Shown here: positions 21,812-34,080 of the stretch, piece by piece
Position numbering within the stretch: the first letter of the stretch is position 1
Layout of the letters: each line of letters starts with the position of its first letter
NCBI GenBank assembly: GCA_029990175.1
Contig: JARKIP010000193.1
Location: 248,001-312,000, forward strand
Origin: Petunia secreta
Taxonomy: Eukaryota; Streptophyta; Magnoliopsida; Solanales; Solanaceae
Direction: 5' to 3'
Length of the DNA: 64,000 bases
Made by a program: the position numbers and the translations under genes
The notes under the pieces: model-generated
Told to the model about the DNA's origin: nothing
Seen by the model: the letters and a program-made list of their open reading frames with translations, nothing else
The model's database searches: none

Positions 21812-24610
21812 ATCAACACCTCAGAGATTTAATATTACCATTCAGTATTTGGAGGAAGACTCCTCCACTTAAAGCACAAACTCATGTAGCCATTTGTATA
21901 GGAATAACCATCCTCGCACAGTCTGCTGGACTAAAGAAGATTTAGCTAAAAGCTGAACGTAGGCAGACCTAAGCTACCAAACTACCCTTTCGAGTTGCCA
22001 ACTAGCTGCAACCCTCAAGTTTACAACTCCATACCTTTGCCGTAAACACCACCGCCTGATGGATGGTAAATTTCGGCAGAGTTTCCCCTGAAACTGGATG
22101 ATCCGCAAAAACAGAACCAGCACTATACTATACATGGGAATGGATATCCGGATAAACTGATATCATAAACATGTTAAACGGATAACAAGATGAGACAGCT
22201 GGACCAAAACAATAATATGCTTTCCAAAACAATAATATGCTTACCCGGCCACAATAACACGTACTCTGGCTCAACACAGGGAGCGTCACAAACGGCTAGC
22301 AATCGCCCAAGCTCATTAGTGCCGGACGAAGAGGAAATGGAAATGGATCGAGGATAGAAATAATTAGAGCTTCAGGAAGTTCATCTTCTTATTTGCTTGA
22401 CTACCAAAGCTAGACTACTTCCGCATCAGGCGAGCCAAAAATCGCAATTGAAGAGATAGACATTAAATAAGCTTTATGGAAAAACATCTATACCAATTTT
22501 AACCTTCCAATAAGAACGAAATTCTGACAATTTACCAGAAACCCTGTTATAATCGAGACAAGCTCATAGAATAACATGACTCTGCTAGCGCCTTGAACCA
22601 TGAAGAGATACGTAGATCGGGCATTACTTACCAGCCACTTTACACCGGAAGAAACAACGACACTTCCTGATGATGACGAATAAGAATCCCATCATCCTAC
22701 CAACACTGGTCTCCGAGGAGAGAGGTAAAATGACTTGACATAATATCACAAGGTGGCATAACAGGATGCCAAGCCAATAGCAATACTCACCATCAAATCT
22801 CTCATATTTAAATCAGATAAACTAGCAGGGTCTCATAAATGCCAGAAATAAATCGTATCAGAAACTCACCCCTCCACCGCTACCGATTCTTAATAAAAAC
22901 GACATCCAAGGAAACCATCGAAACATGATAAGACATACCATTTCCGGATTGATCGAAAAAAATTCAAATCTTACTCACATTTAAGAGAAGAAGAAATCTC
23001 AGGGTCTACTATATCGGATGCCTCCGCATCCTGCCAGGCTGGCAGTTCATAAAACTGCCTCTGCGGCTGAACTAAGCCGCTACACGGATAATTACCTTCT
23101 GAAGAACTACTACCACCACGCTCTCAACCGCTACTGGATGGTGGCATTTCTTTTGCTGATTGAGATCTAAATGAAATTCCATGCGACTGCGCAAATACCT
23201 GATGACGAGAGAAAAGACGACTGCCTACTTGTCGGAGTAAGGGAAAATCCTCAAAAATAATAGCCAAACTCACAACAATGATACCACTTTTTCGCTGAAA
23301 AGTGGAAACTGGACAGATTATTGAAAGCCATAAAGAGAAAAATTGGGTCTGATATTGACTAACTACTGACGCACTCTAAGAATCACGTGACACACACTGA
23401 GATAACCTGGAAGGTGACCTCCCAAAATAATCATAACTTTTACCTCCATATGAGGTACTATGGTTACCCACTATGGCCACGGGATCTCTTGCTCTCCCGC
23501 TCTAACTCATGGTATGCCTCGAACCTTCGGGGAATATTAACAACAACATCAAATAAAATACGGACCTCAATTTCTCGAGCCATCTGGGATTTCAAGGAAA
23601 AATAAAGGTCATCAATAAATCTTTGAATCTCTCGAAAGGCTCATGGACTAGTTCTAATGCATATTCAGTCATTCTATAGAATTCAATCTCATATTCTAAA
23701 ACACCAACAGGCTAACCGATAGGCTACCCTGTCAAATCCACTCAAACTGGAAACATTTTTCATCTCGCTCGCTACTCGAAAGGAACTTTTCCACGAATCT
23801 AGAAGAAAAACCGAATCAAGTTAGCTAATGAGAGAGCGGCCCACCAATTCAAGGCTGGACCCTGGAACTGGAAAGAAGAATAATCAACACCATACCGCTC
23901 GATATGATCAAGAGCCTGAATAATATGCTGGCATCATTTTATTTTAAAAGCTTACACAGGGATTATCTGATGCATGGCTTGAGAATATCGAAAGGATCAG
24001 CTGCGTAAATTAATGCAACCTCTTCGGAAACTCGGACCGAGCCATTACTCAGGCTAACTAACCAGCCAGAATAACTAGAGGCACAACACATGCTGCTTCT
24101 AGAACATAATTTACCGCGACAATACTAAGAACTGGGATAGGAGCTCCCTGAGACCGAACGTCTACATCTGCAGCAACCTTATAAGCTGCCTAGCGAATAA
24201 GAGGTTCTTGCGGTATCTGCGTCGCCAAGATTCTCGTAAAAGCATCGTAGAGAGCCAAGGGAACTACAAGGCCCTGCTCCCTTGCCCATCGCGAGCTCGT
24301 ACAACTGGGACCTCCGTAACTAGATCGTCAGCACGATCAAAACACTCGCGGCTTCGTCAGTGCTAACCCCAGGTCAGACTGCTTCGTCTTGAACTCATAC
24401 CGTTTGTTGATTTATCGCACGAGGGTTCACAATTACCACGAACGAATTAGCGAAAATACTTTTGCATCTTAGACCGACGGAAGATCAGAAAAGAAGGAAG
24501 TGAAACTTCCTAAATGCCATCATAGCCCCTCGTAGATAAGTACGGACGTCTACGTACCCATCAGCGAGACTCTACTAGACACTGTCTTAGTCTGGATAGA
24601 CACTAAACTG
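21812..24610 (-). pseudogene. Internal region of element C with broken gag, no pol
   Basis: The minus strand between about 24500 and 23000 shows Gag-like pieces, the clearest being REIQRFIDDLYFSLKSQMA followed by REIEVR near 23640-23560, then YHELERESKRSRG and a stop. This resembles Tekay-type gypsy Gag and matches the better open stretch of element B at 47323-47063. No minus-strand frame longer than 60 codons exists in this part, and RT, RNase H and integrase motifs are absent. The 21812-23000 part is collinear with B but codes for nothing I recognise. As the LTRs are nearly identical, these defects must predate the last transposition. Confidence 0.72.
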
Positions 24611-24623
24611 GGCTCTGATACCA
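24611..24623 (-). other. Primer binding site of element C, tRNA-Met type
   Basis: The plus strand reads GGCTCTGATACCA, so the element strand is TGGTATCAGAGCC. It lies 2 bp from the LTR edge at 24626. Confidence 0.9.
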
Positions 24624-24625
24624 AC

Positions 24626-27390
24626 TAACACGACCCGGAATCCGGTTAGGCCGTGCGGGCACCCGACATCCTCCCCTAGACCCGTCGGGCGAACCCTTAC
24701 CAATTAAATCAGGAAAATAAATATAACAATTCACAAATAAGGACAAGACTTAAAACCAAAATACATACATACTGATACCTCTAAGCTGTACAAAAGAAAT
24801 TACAGCTCACTACCCAACATACTAGGTTTAGGGTTATCCAGACTAGACATCTAAGAGTACAAAAGAAGACAAATACCTCCTGAAGGGAGCAAAATGCAAC
24901 TAAAATAATAACCAATAAACTGGTGGCCATCCGGAATAAAAGCTGGCTCACCCTGACAGCTGAAGTCGTCTTGGCTCCTTCACAACGTGGAGAACTCAAT
25001 CCTGGAGCGAACCTGCCGAAACGAAATAGATAGACAAGAAACAAACAACAAACAAGGGTGAGTCAAAAGGACTCAATAAGTGGGGCAGACTAGCCACCTC
25101 AAAGAACAGGATAGCTAGCCAGGGAGAAAAGAAACAAATAAACCAGATTTCTCTTATTTAAATTATGAAAAGGCAGAGCCAGATAATAATTAGAAACACG
25201 TATGGAATCGCAAACTATTCAATAACCAGGAACGTAATACAGCCAGAACATATAGGTATCCCGAACACATCAACAATCAGAAATACATCCTGTTGCGGCG
25301 TGCAACCTGATCTATATATTCATCCTGTTGCGGCGTGCAACCCGATCCATATATTCATCCTGTTGCGGCGTGCAACCCGGTCCATAAATTATACTGCTGC
25401 GACGTGCAACCCGGTCCATATATTTATACCGTTGCGGCGCACAACTCGATCCCCGCAACCCAGAATACGAGCCAGAAATATATAGACAAATAAGCAATGC
25501 ACATATAAGCAGAACAGTAGTTATGTACCACAAGTCTACACAATGGTATGAAATGAGATGAAATGAAATGATGCAAAGGGTCACATGTGCCCGTCGTCCC
25601 ATCTCGAAGCGGAATACTCCTGCATTCGAGGGGAATCCAATCTGATAACCAACTGGAGCGGAATACTCCTGCTCCTGGGGCGGAATACTCCTGCACCCGA
25701 TATAATATAAACCAGAGGCGGAATACTCCTGCACTCTCTTGGGGCGGAATACTCCTGCACCCGATATAATATAAACCAGAGGCGGAATACTCCTGCACTC
25801 TCTTGGGGCGGAATACTCCTGCACCCGATATAATATAATGGAGCGGAATACTCCTACTCCTGGGGCGGAATACTCCTGCCCTCAATATGATACAATGGAG
25901 CGGAATACTCCTGCTCCTGGGGCGGAATACTCCTGCACCCAATATGATATGCAATGTAATGCATATGAATGACATATAATGCATATGAATGCAATGTGAT
26001 GCAATAATAACCCTTCACCGGTGCGGGACTCTCATCGACAGCCGGGAAGTAGATGCCAACTCACAGCCAAAGTACCATGCTCAGATCCTCAATGCAATAC
26101 CAATAACAGGACATAATATATAATATAGAATGTAAATCCAAAGCTAAGGCGTAATGAGTACGCCTATCGGCAGCTACACACGTAAGGAACACGTGGTAGA
26201 AAATCCACGAGGCCAAGTGCCTCCAAAGAAATGGATATAAACACTTACCTTGTTACAAAGTTAGTACAGCCACTCAATAACCGCTTTGTCCTTTGGATTC
26301 ATTGCCAAACGATCCCACTGTGTTCAATAACCAGAAAAATATATCACATAAGGCTAAAGGCTTCATTCCTCACATCTTAGGGCAATCCAGGTAGGAACCT
26401 GATACCCTATTCGCATACGCAATACGCAGGCCAGGCCTATATACAGGGTTTAAGGCCACATAACCAAATCCCAAATAAATTATATTTATAAGTTGCCCAT
26501 AACTCACTGAGCACGAATACATAATCAATTTCATTATCGGGGTCCATTTGACCCTTTAAACTATCAATTTACGTCATTAGGGCGATGTCTATTATTCTTA
26601 TTTTTACCGCAAAAATATATTTAAACACACGTAATAAACTCAAATACTATATTAGGACCATTACCTGAATGTTTCAGGGTGAAAATTCTACTTTTTTCCC
26701 GACCGCTTTTCTCATTTTCTGGCATTTTTCCACCGCGTATTCTCGTTTCTCTAATTCTGTTTCATTTCGTTCATTGCTTCTGTTTTCATACTACTACTAC
26801 TACTGCCTGGTCCTTAGCTTTAAGCTAAGGACCCACCGCCTAACTTTAGTAATTCTTGTCTTTTTCTCTTTTTTTTTTTTTTTGTTTTCTTTTATTTTTT
26901 TTTTTTGCGCGACGAAAATTAAAACGGTACCCTGCGATATTCGAAATAATTCCAACTTTTGCATACAAGTTATACAAAATATATGTAACATACTCGCGAA
27001 GGCGGATCTCAAATTGGACTCCCGAAACTCAAGATGCGAATTTAAATGAAAAGAAGTCAAATTATTTAACTTTCGGCATTTTAGCGGAAACTAGCCGAAC
27101 AACATCGAAATTCACTTTCGAAAGTTCACAAAAGTCATAAATAATCATACGAACCCAACGGCGCTTTCGGATTTCGAATCGGAGCTCATTCGGCAAAAAC
27201 CGAGCTCGAAAATCTCCTTTTAATATTAATCGCCAATAAAAACTGAAACCTTCTTCCGATGGCTACCAAACGAGGTCTAATTTAGCTCAAATTTTACAGA
27301 CATGTCCTAATGGACATTACGAATATTTTAAAATTATCAGCACGCCAATCGGAGTCCTAGCTTCCGAAACGACTGACCGAGGTCGTTTCA
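24626..27390 (-). repeat. 5' LTR of element C
   Basis: 2765 bp, the same length as the left copy, with M2 at 25288-25452, M1 at 25609-25936 and the single M3 unit near 26004-26051. It is followed by the AATTC duplication at 27391. Confidence 0.95.
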
Positions 27391-27395
27391 AATTC

Positions 27396-28010
27396 TCACG
27401 GAGCAAAATTAATATGTGGTAACTGATGAGTAAAATAAGTAGAGTGAAAATAAATTTTAGTAATCTACCATTTCATGTCCGTAGTCTTGCTTGCCTTAGT
27501 TTTAATTCTCACGGAGGAATTGTTGTAGGCAAGATTATTGATTTTTTAGTAAAAATATTCTCACGAAGTTTTCACTACTTTTTAGCACAATTCAGGCAAG
27601 AAAAATATTTCGGTTTAACTGTCACTTGCTATAACTCAATTAATTTGCATAACCTCACGGAGTGTTATTAATTGATTATTTTCTTGTGAGCAAAATATAA
27701 TTGAATTAGAAATAAGCAATTATTCTTTAGAGAAATATATGTCAAAATTGAGACTTTTATTATAAATATCATCAAGTGGATTCAATGATTCCCAACTCTT
27801 TTTAAATTGAAAAATCTTCCACAAGTTATTTTATTTTAGTTAAAGTTATTTAAAAGTTCAAAAAACTCACTTTTCATCAATTTGATTCTCTCAAATAGTA
27901 GTTGGAATATTCAAAGTCTGTAGCATAGATTTCCCAATCTCTGTGGGACGATATCTTAAACTATACTATAATTTGACAAAGCACAAGCAGGAAAATCCTA
28001 TACACTTTGG
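27396..28010 (+). repeat. 5' LTR of element D, second part
   Basis: Resumes the D LTR after element C with TCACGGAGCAAAATTAATATG and ends near ATACACTTTGG, where the sequence diverges from the 3' LTR. The exact end is uncertain by 6 bp (ATACA or ACTTTGG). Confidence 0.88.
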
Positions 28011-28024
28011 CCTCGTTAAATTTT

Positions 28025-28042
28025 TGGCACCGTTGCCAGGAA
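28025..28042 (+). other. Primer binding site of element D, tRNA-Asp type
   Basis: TGGCACCGTTGCCAGGAA differs at a few positions from the tRNA-Asp complement TGGCGCCGTTGCCGGGGA seen in element A. The differences are G/A changes. Confidence 0.85.
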
Positions 28043-28239
28043 TTGGCAGACATCTACTTCGGACTAAATATTTTATTACTAATTTGAGAACATATAATTA
28101 TAATTAATATTATCGTTATCTATTAATTGTTACTAATATATTAACTATATTTCCTTGTTACTCAAGTACACCTTCTAACATTTCCATTACTATTTCTAAC
28201 ATTTTTATTTTATTTTAGTATATATTATTATTATTATTA

Positions 28240-28745
28240 TTTTTTTTTTTTTTGGTAATTAGTATTTCATTAATCACCAAATTGGAAGAATTACATCCGA
28301 GCAGGCTTTGCCTCTACCTGCTGCCTCAAATTTAACTCTACATATACTTACAAATTAAACGAACATATATTGAGCTAGAACATATATTGAGCTAGAATAT
28401 TCCTAGTTCTATTAGTAGCTCTGCTTAAACTCATCACTGCCACACTTTTAGCTAGCTGCTCTGGATCTCTTGCTACTTTCTCAAATACCCGCTGGTTTCT
28501 TTCCAACCATATAGCATAGATAACTTCTGTGTACACCAGCTTGAATGCATGTGCCTCTGCAGTCTTACCTTTGGCATTCTTGATCATCCATTCTTTGTGT
28601 TGCTGCCAGGTTTGCCAGTGTTTAGGTTCCCATTGGAGCCACTTCCCAACTCTCTTCCATAGTGTCACAGCATAGTCACAGGTCCCAAAAAGGTGGTCTC
28701 TAGTTTCTGGGTGCAATCTACATAAGGTACATTGTTGGCTTACTG
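28240..28745 (-). mobile_element. 5'-truncated LINE fragment in the D leader
   Basis: On the minus strand this is the 3' end of a plant L1-type LINE. It begins within the RT zinc-binding domain (CTLCRLHPETRDHLFGTC at about 28737-28690), continues as an open frame to 28375 with IWLERNQRVFEK, and ends in a short 3' tail with poly(A) at 28253-28240. TTATTATTATTATTA on both sides (28225-28239 and 28746-28760) fits a target-primed duplication in an AT-rich trinucleotide tract. The RT core and endonuclease are missing. Confidence 0.85.
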
Positions 28746-30139
28746 TTATTATTATTATTAACTTTCTCTAGTATATTACCTTTTATTATTATATTATCGT
28801 TTTTTACACTACGGGCACTAATATTACTATTATTTACTAATATATTAACAATAACATTTCATTGTTACTTAAGTAATTTCTCTAATATTTCCTTGTTACT
28901 CAAGTACTTCTTTCTAATATTTCCTTGTTACTCAAGTACTTCCTTCTAATATTTCCATTACTACTTTTAACATTTTCTCTTTTTCTTCTAACACTTATAT
29001 TTTGTTTTGTATATTTTATTATATTATTATTTTTAGTTAGCAAGTAATATTAAAGTGTTTATCTAATAGTCCATATCACTTCTTTCATCTATCATTTTAT
29101 TTTCCCTACTACTTTTATTATAACGTCTACTTTAGTATATCTAAGTTTTATTATAATAATTATTATTATAAATTTTCTTTAAAGTATTTACCATTACTAA
29201 TTACTATAGTCTATAATATAATATATTAGTAGTTCTCTATATTAAGTAGTATTTCTTATTGTTATTATTATTGCTACTAACCTTTTTAAGAAAAAGTTAA
29301 AAAAGAAAAAGAAAAAAAAATTGTTGTCTGTACTACTACGTAAGTACTGTTTTGACATAACAAGTCTTCTTTTTAATTATTTAGTATTATTAGTAGTATT
29401 ACAAGTATTATTATATTAGTATTACTTTTATTGCTACTATTACTTCTACACTATTTTACTTTCTTTTTCTTCTTAAGTTTCTATAGTGCTATTACTAATA
29501 CTGCTTCTATTTATATTATAGCACAAATATTTTTTTTCCTATTTAAATTATTGTTATTACTATTATTTTCTTAATACTATTATTAGTTAGATATAAATAA
29601 TAACTTATGTCATCTTACTATTTTTGTTCTAGCACAAACTAGTACTATCTAATTATCGTTATTTCTTTTTCATTGCTCAAATAACAATAGTATTGTACTA
29701 CCTCATTGTTATTTCATTTCTGTTGCTCATATAAGAATAGTATTGTACTATTTTTGTTTTTCTTTTTCTTTTTCCTTGAAAGGCCTTCTACCAATTTTTA
29801 TTACTTTTACTTTATTACAACTACTACTACTCCACTTACGTACTACTTTCCTTCTTTTCAAACTACTCAAGTGTTATCTATATTTTGCACTATTAGTACT
29901 ACTTACTAGTTGTTATTTTATATATAGTACTTTTGTATTTTTATTGTTAGTACTAATTCTTCCATATTCTTTTTTTTATTTATTATTATATTATTATTAT
30001 TAACTAGTTTACTTTATACCTACTATTTTTATTATCTTTATTTTTTTCTTATACTATTTTCTTTCTGGTACTGATATTACTACTACTTTAAAATATTATT
30101 TTTTTAAAAATTTTATTATTTTAAAATTTCAAGTAGTTT
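28746..30139 (+). other. AT-rich leader of element D
   Basis: 1.4 kb dominated by TTA, ACT and TAT trinucleotide-like sequence (for example TATTATTACTA variants), with repeats of TTCCTTGTTACTCAAGTACT around 28137 and 28880-28940. No coding motif is seen; two T-rich frames at 29706-30003 are low-complexity. The part at 28043-28240 belongs to the same leader. Confidence 0.65.
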
Positions 30140-31810
30140 ATGACCCACTCTTCTAACAAAGAGTTGGTCATTTACGATCCTGAAATTGAAAAATCTTTAC
30201 GGTTGCACAGGAAAAAACAATCATCATCTTCTCAAAGCGCAACTTGTGACAAAATGGAGCAGAACCTAAGAGATGACAATAACCAACTGGGTGTCGATCC
30301 ACTTGTAATTGTAGAAGATCAGTTTGACGAAGTGGCTCCAAGACCAGCAAACAGAATCCTAAGGGATTATGCTAGACCAGACCGTTTCAACTGTGAGTCT
30401 AGTGTGAGAAAACTCCCAGTTGCAGCCAACAACTTTGAAATCAGGACCGGCCTGATTCAAACAATTCAACAATCATGTACTTTCACCGGTGATCCAAGTG
30501 AAGATCCACACAGTCATTTAATTGATTTCTTGGAACTAGTTGAAACTCCTAAATATAATGGAGTATCTCCTGAAGCAATCAAGTTAAGGCTATTTCCTTT
30601 TTCTTTAAAAGGAGATGCCAAGACTTGGTTGCGGAGTTTACCTCAATGTTCTATTACTATATGGGACCAGATGACACAAAAATTTTTAAATAAATATTTT
30701 TCCCCTGCTAAAACAACAAAGTTAAGACAAGATATTTCTAATTTCTTGCAGACAGACACTGAGTCTGTTTATCAAGCATGGGAAAGATTAAAAACAATGC
30801 TAAGAAAATGTCCACATCATGACATTCCTGAACATATGCAGCTGTACATTTTCTATCACGGGTTAAAACCATCTTCTAGAAATGTGATAGATGCAGCTGC
30901 AGGAGGTTCCATAATGGAAAAAACCACTATTGAATCATTGCAATTGTTGAATGAAATTTCTGAAAATGCTATTAAATGGCCATTTGATCGTGTAGTAATA
31001 AAAAGAGCTGCTACGGTAAATCAGGCAGATGCTTTAAATACACTAACACAACAGATTATTTCTTTGGCATAAAAGTTTGAATCTTTTCAGGTTAATACAC
31101 AACAACCAAGCCAGTCTGAGACTTGCAACATGTGTGGAGGAAATCATCTGAGCCATAAATGCCAAGCAACCAATCAGAATGATGAACAGGTCAATGCCAT
31201 CGGGTACAAGCCATACCCCTTTAGAAGTCTAATGGCACAAAAACATCTAGGATTTCAATGGAGTAATCCTAATGGTGCTGAGAATTCTCAAAGCTTCCAG
31301 AAGCAACAGGTACAAGGACCACCCGGATACCAGAATCAAAATCATGTACAACTGAATCTCAGGGCATATCAGCAAGCAGCTCCATACCAACAAAGGCCTC
31401 AACAAGCCCATCAAAGTCTAGATGACCTTTTGTACAAGTACATTAAGGCCACTGACGACAAAATGGAAAGCCAATTGACAACTCTTGTTTCAGAACAGAT
31501 TCAAGGTCCCTTACCAAGCAATACGGAGAAAAATCCAAAAGAACACCTTAAGGCCATCGCCTTACGGTCAGGTAAGAATCTTGATGATCCATATGCTGAC
31601 AGACAGGAAAAGAACCAGCCAGAGCAACAGGTAGACAAGGGTAAGAATGTTGAAACACCCAGTGAACTGTCACAAGAGAAAGAAGTCCAGAAAAAAGAAA
31701 AAAATATTGAAAAAGTAACTCCTCTCCCTGTGAAAATTCCTTTTCCACAAAAAATGAAAAGAGAAAAGCTTGATAATCAATTTGCAAAGTTTTTGGAAAT
31801 TTTAAAGTAA
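30140..31810 (+). pseudogene. gag of element D, one premature stop
   Basis: ATG at 30140 (MTHSSNKELVIYD) opens 310 codons, ending at TAA 31070-31072. The same frame continues to a second TAA at 31808-31810. The capsid-like region has PFSLKGDAKTWLRSLP, FLNKYFSPAKTTKLR and YQAWERLKTMLRKCPHHD, as in Athila Gag. The zinc knuckle CNMCGGNHLSHKC (pattern CX2CX3HX4C) lies at about 31124-31162. A lysine/glutamate/glutamine-rich linker follows. Both stops are TAA in places where a CAA (Gln) would fit. Removing them would give one continuous gag-protease frame, so decay is slight. Confidence 0.9.
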
Positions 31811-33066
31811 ATTCACATTAATATTCCTTTTACTGATGCTTTGTTGCAAATGCCTTCATATGCCAAATTTCTAAAAAAAATCCTGTCAAGCAAAAGAAAA
31901 TTGGAAGAAGTTTCTGTGGTAATGCTTACTGAAAAATGCAGTGCTCTACTTCAAAATAAGCTACCACAAAAGCTCGGTAATCCAGGAAGTTTTACAATTC
32001 CATGTACCTTGGGAGGATTACATTTTGAAAAAGCACTTTGTGATTCTGGAGCTTCAATTAATTTGATGCCATTTTCTATTTTTAGGAAATTGGATCTTGG
32101 TGAGATGAAAAACACAGTTGTTTCTCTTTAATTTGCAGATCAAAGTACTAAAAAACCTAAGGGAATAATTGAAAATGTTCTTGTGAGAGTAGATAAGTTT
32201 GTTTTCCCTGTAGATTTCATAGTACTTGAAATGGAAGAATGTCCTGATGAACCAATAATTTTAGGTAGACCTTTTCTTGCTACAGTTAGAGCAATCATAG
32301 AGGTTCATCAAGGACAACTGATTCTAAGAGTTGATGAAGAAAGAGTCATTTTTGATATGCAAAAGATTCTAAAATTTTCAGGAGATGAGACATCATCTTC
32401 TTATTTTTCAATTAACATGATTGGTGATCTTGCAGATGAATTTAAAGATGATCAATTGATTTTAGACTCAATGGAGAGATGTTTGGCTAAATCTGGCACC
32501 ACACAAGATGATGATCTTGTAGTCAGAAGTGAAGCAAAATTATTGGAACATAATTCTAAGGAAGAGGATGAAGTGCAATCAGAAGAAGTTCACACAAAAA
32601 TTGAACTCAAAATTCTCCCTTCCCATTTGAAATATGTTTATCTTGAGCCTGAATTATTTCCAGTAATAATTTCATCTTCTCTGTCTGCAGAACAAGAGCA
32701 TAAATTGATTGAAGTACTCAGAACACATAAAGGAGCCATAGGGTGGACTATAGCAGACATCAAAGGCATTAATCCAGCAATTTGCATGCACAGAATCCTC
32801 ATGGAGGATAGCTACAAGCCAATAGTCCAACCCCAAAGGAGATTGAATCCAGCAATGCAAGAAGTGGTAAAAAATGAAGTTATTAAGCTTCTCGCAGCAG
32901 GTATTATTTACCCCATTTCCGACAGCCCTTGGGTAAGTCCTGTTCAGGTGGTACCAAAGAAAGGAGGTATGACGGTAATACAAAATGAAATAATGAACTC
33001 ATACCTACCAGACGTCTCAATGATGCCACTACAAAAGACCATTTTCCTTTACCATTTATTGATCAA
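31811..33066 (+). pseudogene. Protease and pre-RT region of element D
   Basis: It continues the gag frame. The aspartic protease motif LCDSGASINLMPFS lies at about 32036-32078. A TAA at 32129-32131 interrupts, and the frame resumes as KFVFPVDFIVLEMEE and PIILGRPFLATV (32183 onward). The acidic linker, GWTIADIKGINP and WVSPVQVVPKKGG follow. Near 32988 a base is missing, and at about 33012 a 36-nt segment (TVTGWRVCIDYR in element A) is deleted, which removes a conserved RT block and shifts the frame at 33073. Confidence 0.88.
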
Positions 33067-33600
33067 ATGCTAGAAAGAGTAGCAGGATATGATTTTTATT
33101 ATTTTCTAGATGGATATTCGGGGTATAACCAGATACCAATTGCACCAGAAGATCAGGATAAGACAACTTTCACATGTCCCCATAGAACCTATGCATATAG
33201 GAGAATGCCATTTGGTTTGTGCAATGCACCTGCTACATTTCAGCGATGCATGTCTGCAATTTTCTCTGACATGACTGAAAAATTTATGAAAATTTTTATG
33301 GATGATTTCACCCTTTTTGGTAAAATATTTGAAGATTGTCTCCACCATTTGACCTTAGTTCTTAAGAGATGTGAAGAGACAAACTTGATTCTTAATTGGG
33401 AGAAATGTCATTTTATAGTTACTGAGGGAATAGTTTTAGGACATAAAATCACTGCTAAAGGGATAGAAGTTGATAAGGCTAAAATTGATCTTATAGCAGG
33501 ATTACCCCCTCTTACAACTGTTAAAGGCATTAGAAGTTTTTTAGGCCATGCAGGTTTTTACAGACGGTTTATAAAAGATTTTCAAAAATTTCAAAATCTC
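33067..33600 (+). pseudogene. Reverse transcriptase core of element D
   Basis: 178 open codons with FLDGYSGYNQIPIAPEDQ, MPFGLCNAPATFQRC and the catalytic box FMDDFTLFG (the Athila form of YxDD) near 33295-33321. The FLGHAGFYRRFIKDF segment leads into RNase H. A one-base loss near 33580 shifts the frame and ends the stretch at 33603. Homologous to the RT fragment of A on the minus strand at 1-302. Confidence 0.9.
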
Positions 33601-33603
33601 TGA

Positions 33604-34080
33604 CTAACCTTTTGATGAAAGATGTCAAGTTTGATTTTTCAGGTGATTGTTTAGAAGTTTTTGAAACTCTTAAGGAGAAATTATCATAAGCCCCTGTAGT
33701 TGTATCCCCTGATTGGAGCCAACCTTTTGAAGTCATGTGCGATGCTAGTGATACAGCTGTTGGAGCTGTTTTAGGCCAGAGAAAAGATAGGATTTTTCGT
33801 CTCATATACTATGCCAGTAGGACTTTGAATGAAGCTCAGCTAAATTATTCCACAACAGAAAAAGAACTATTGCCAGTAGTATTTACTTTTGATAAGTTTC
33901 GTTCTCATTTGATAGGAACCAAGGTCACTGTTTTCACTGATCATGCGGCTTTAAAATACCTCTTAACAAAGAAAGATGCCCGACCTAGATTGTTAAGATG
34001 GATTTTACTTCTGCAAGAGTTTGACCTTGAAATAAAAGACAAAAAGGGAACCGAAAATCTGTCAGCTCAATTGTAACTCA
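33604..34080 (+). pseudogene. RNase H domain of element D
   Basis: MCDASDTAVGAVLGQ (first Asp), STTEKELLPVVF (Glu) and FTDHAALKYLLTKKD (Asp) are all present in the frame open from 33735 to 34076. Upstream, the same frame has TAA at 33687-33689, again where Gln would fit before APVVVSPDW. The domain end is damaged: KGTENLSAQL then a stop, with bases apparently missing before the integrase frame starts. Confidence 0.87.

Larger units (their letters stand above)
17715..27390 (-). mobile_element. Young non-autonomous Ty3/gypsy-type LTR element C
   Basis: 9676 bp with two 2765-bp LTRs, flanked by AATTC at 17710-17714 and 27391-27395. It interrupts the 5' LTR of D, whose 3' LTR shows the intact site (TATAATTCTCACGG near 37908). 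Orientation is minus: the tRNA-Met PBS complement is beside the right LTR and the purine tract beside the left LTR. Reading the two LTRs against each other I find three substitutions (18196/25107, 18251/25162, 18523/25434). The internal region (20480-24625) has only a broken gag and no RT or integrase of its own. The LTR ends are TG...TA, not TG...CA. Relatives are element B and the solo LTR at 44171. Confidence 0.93.

Noticed and set aside
29706..30003. Hydrophobic frames resembling membrane proteins
   Set aside because: Encoded by T-rich trinucleotide-like DNA of the D leader, so the hydrophobicity is compositional.
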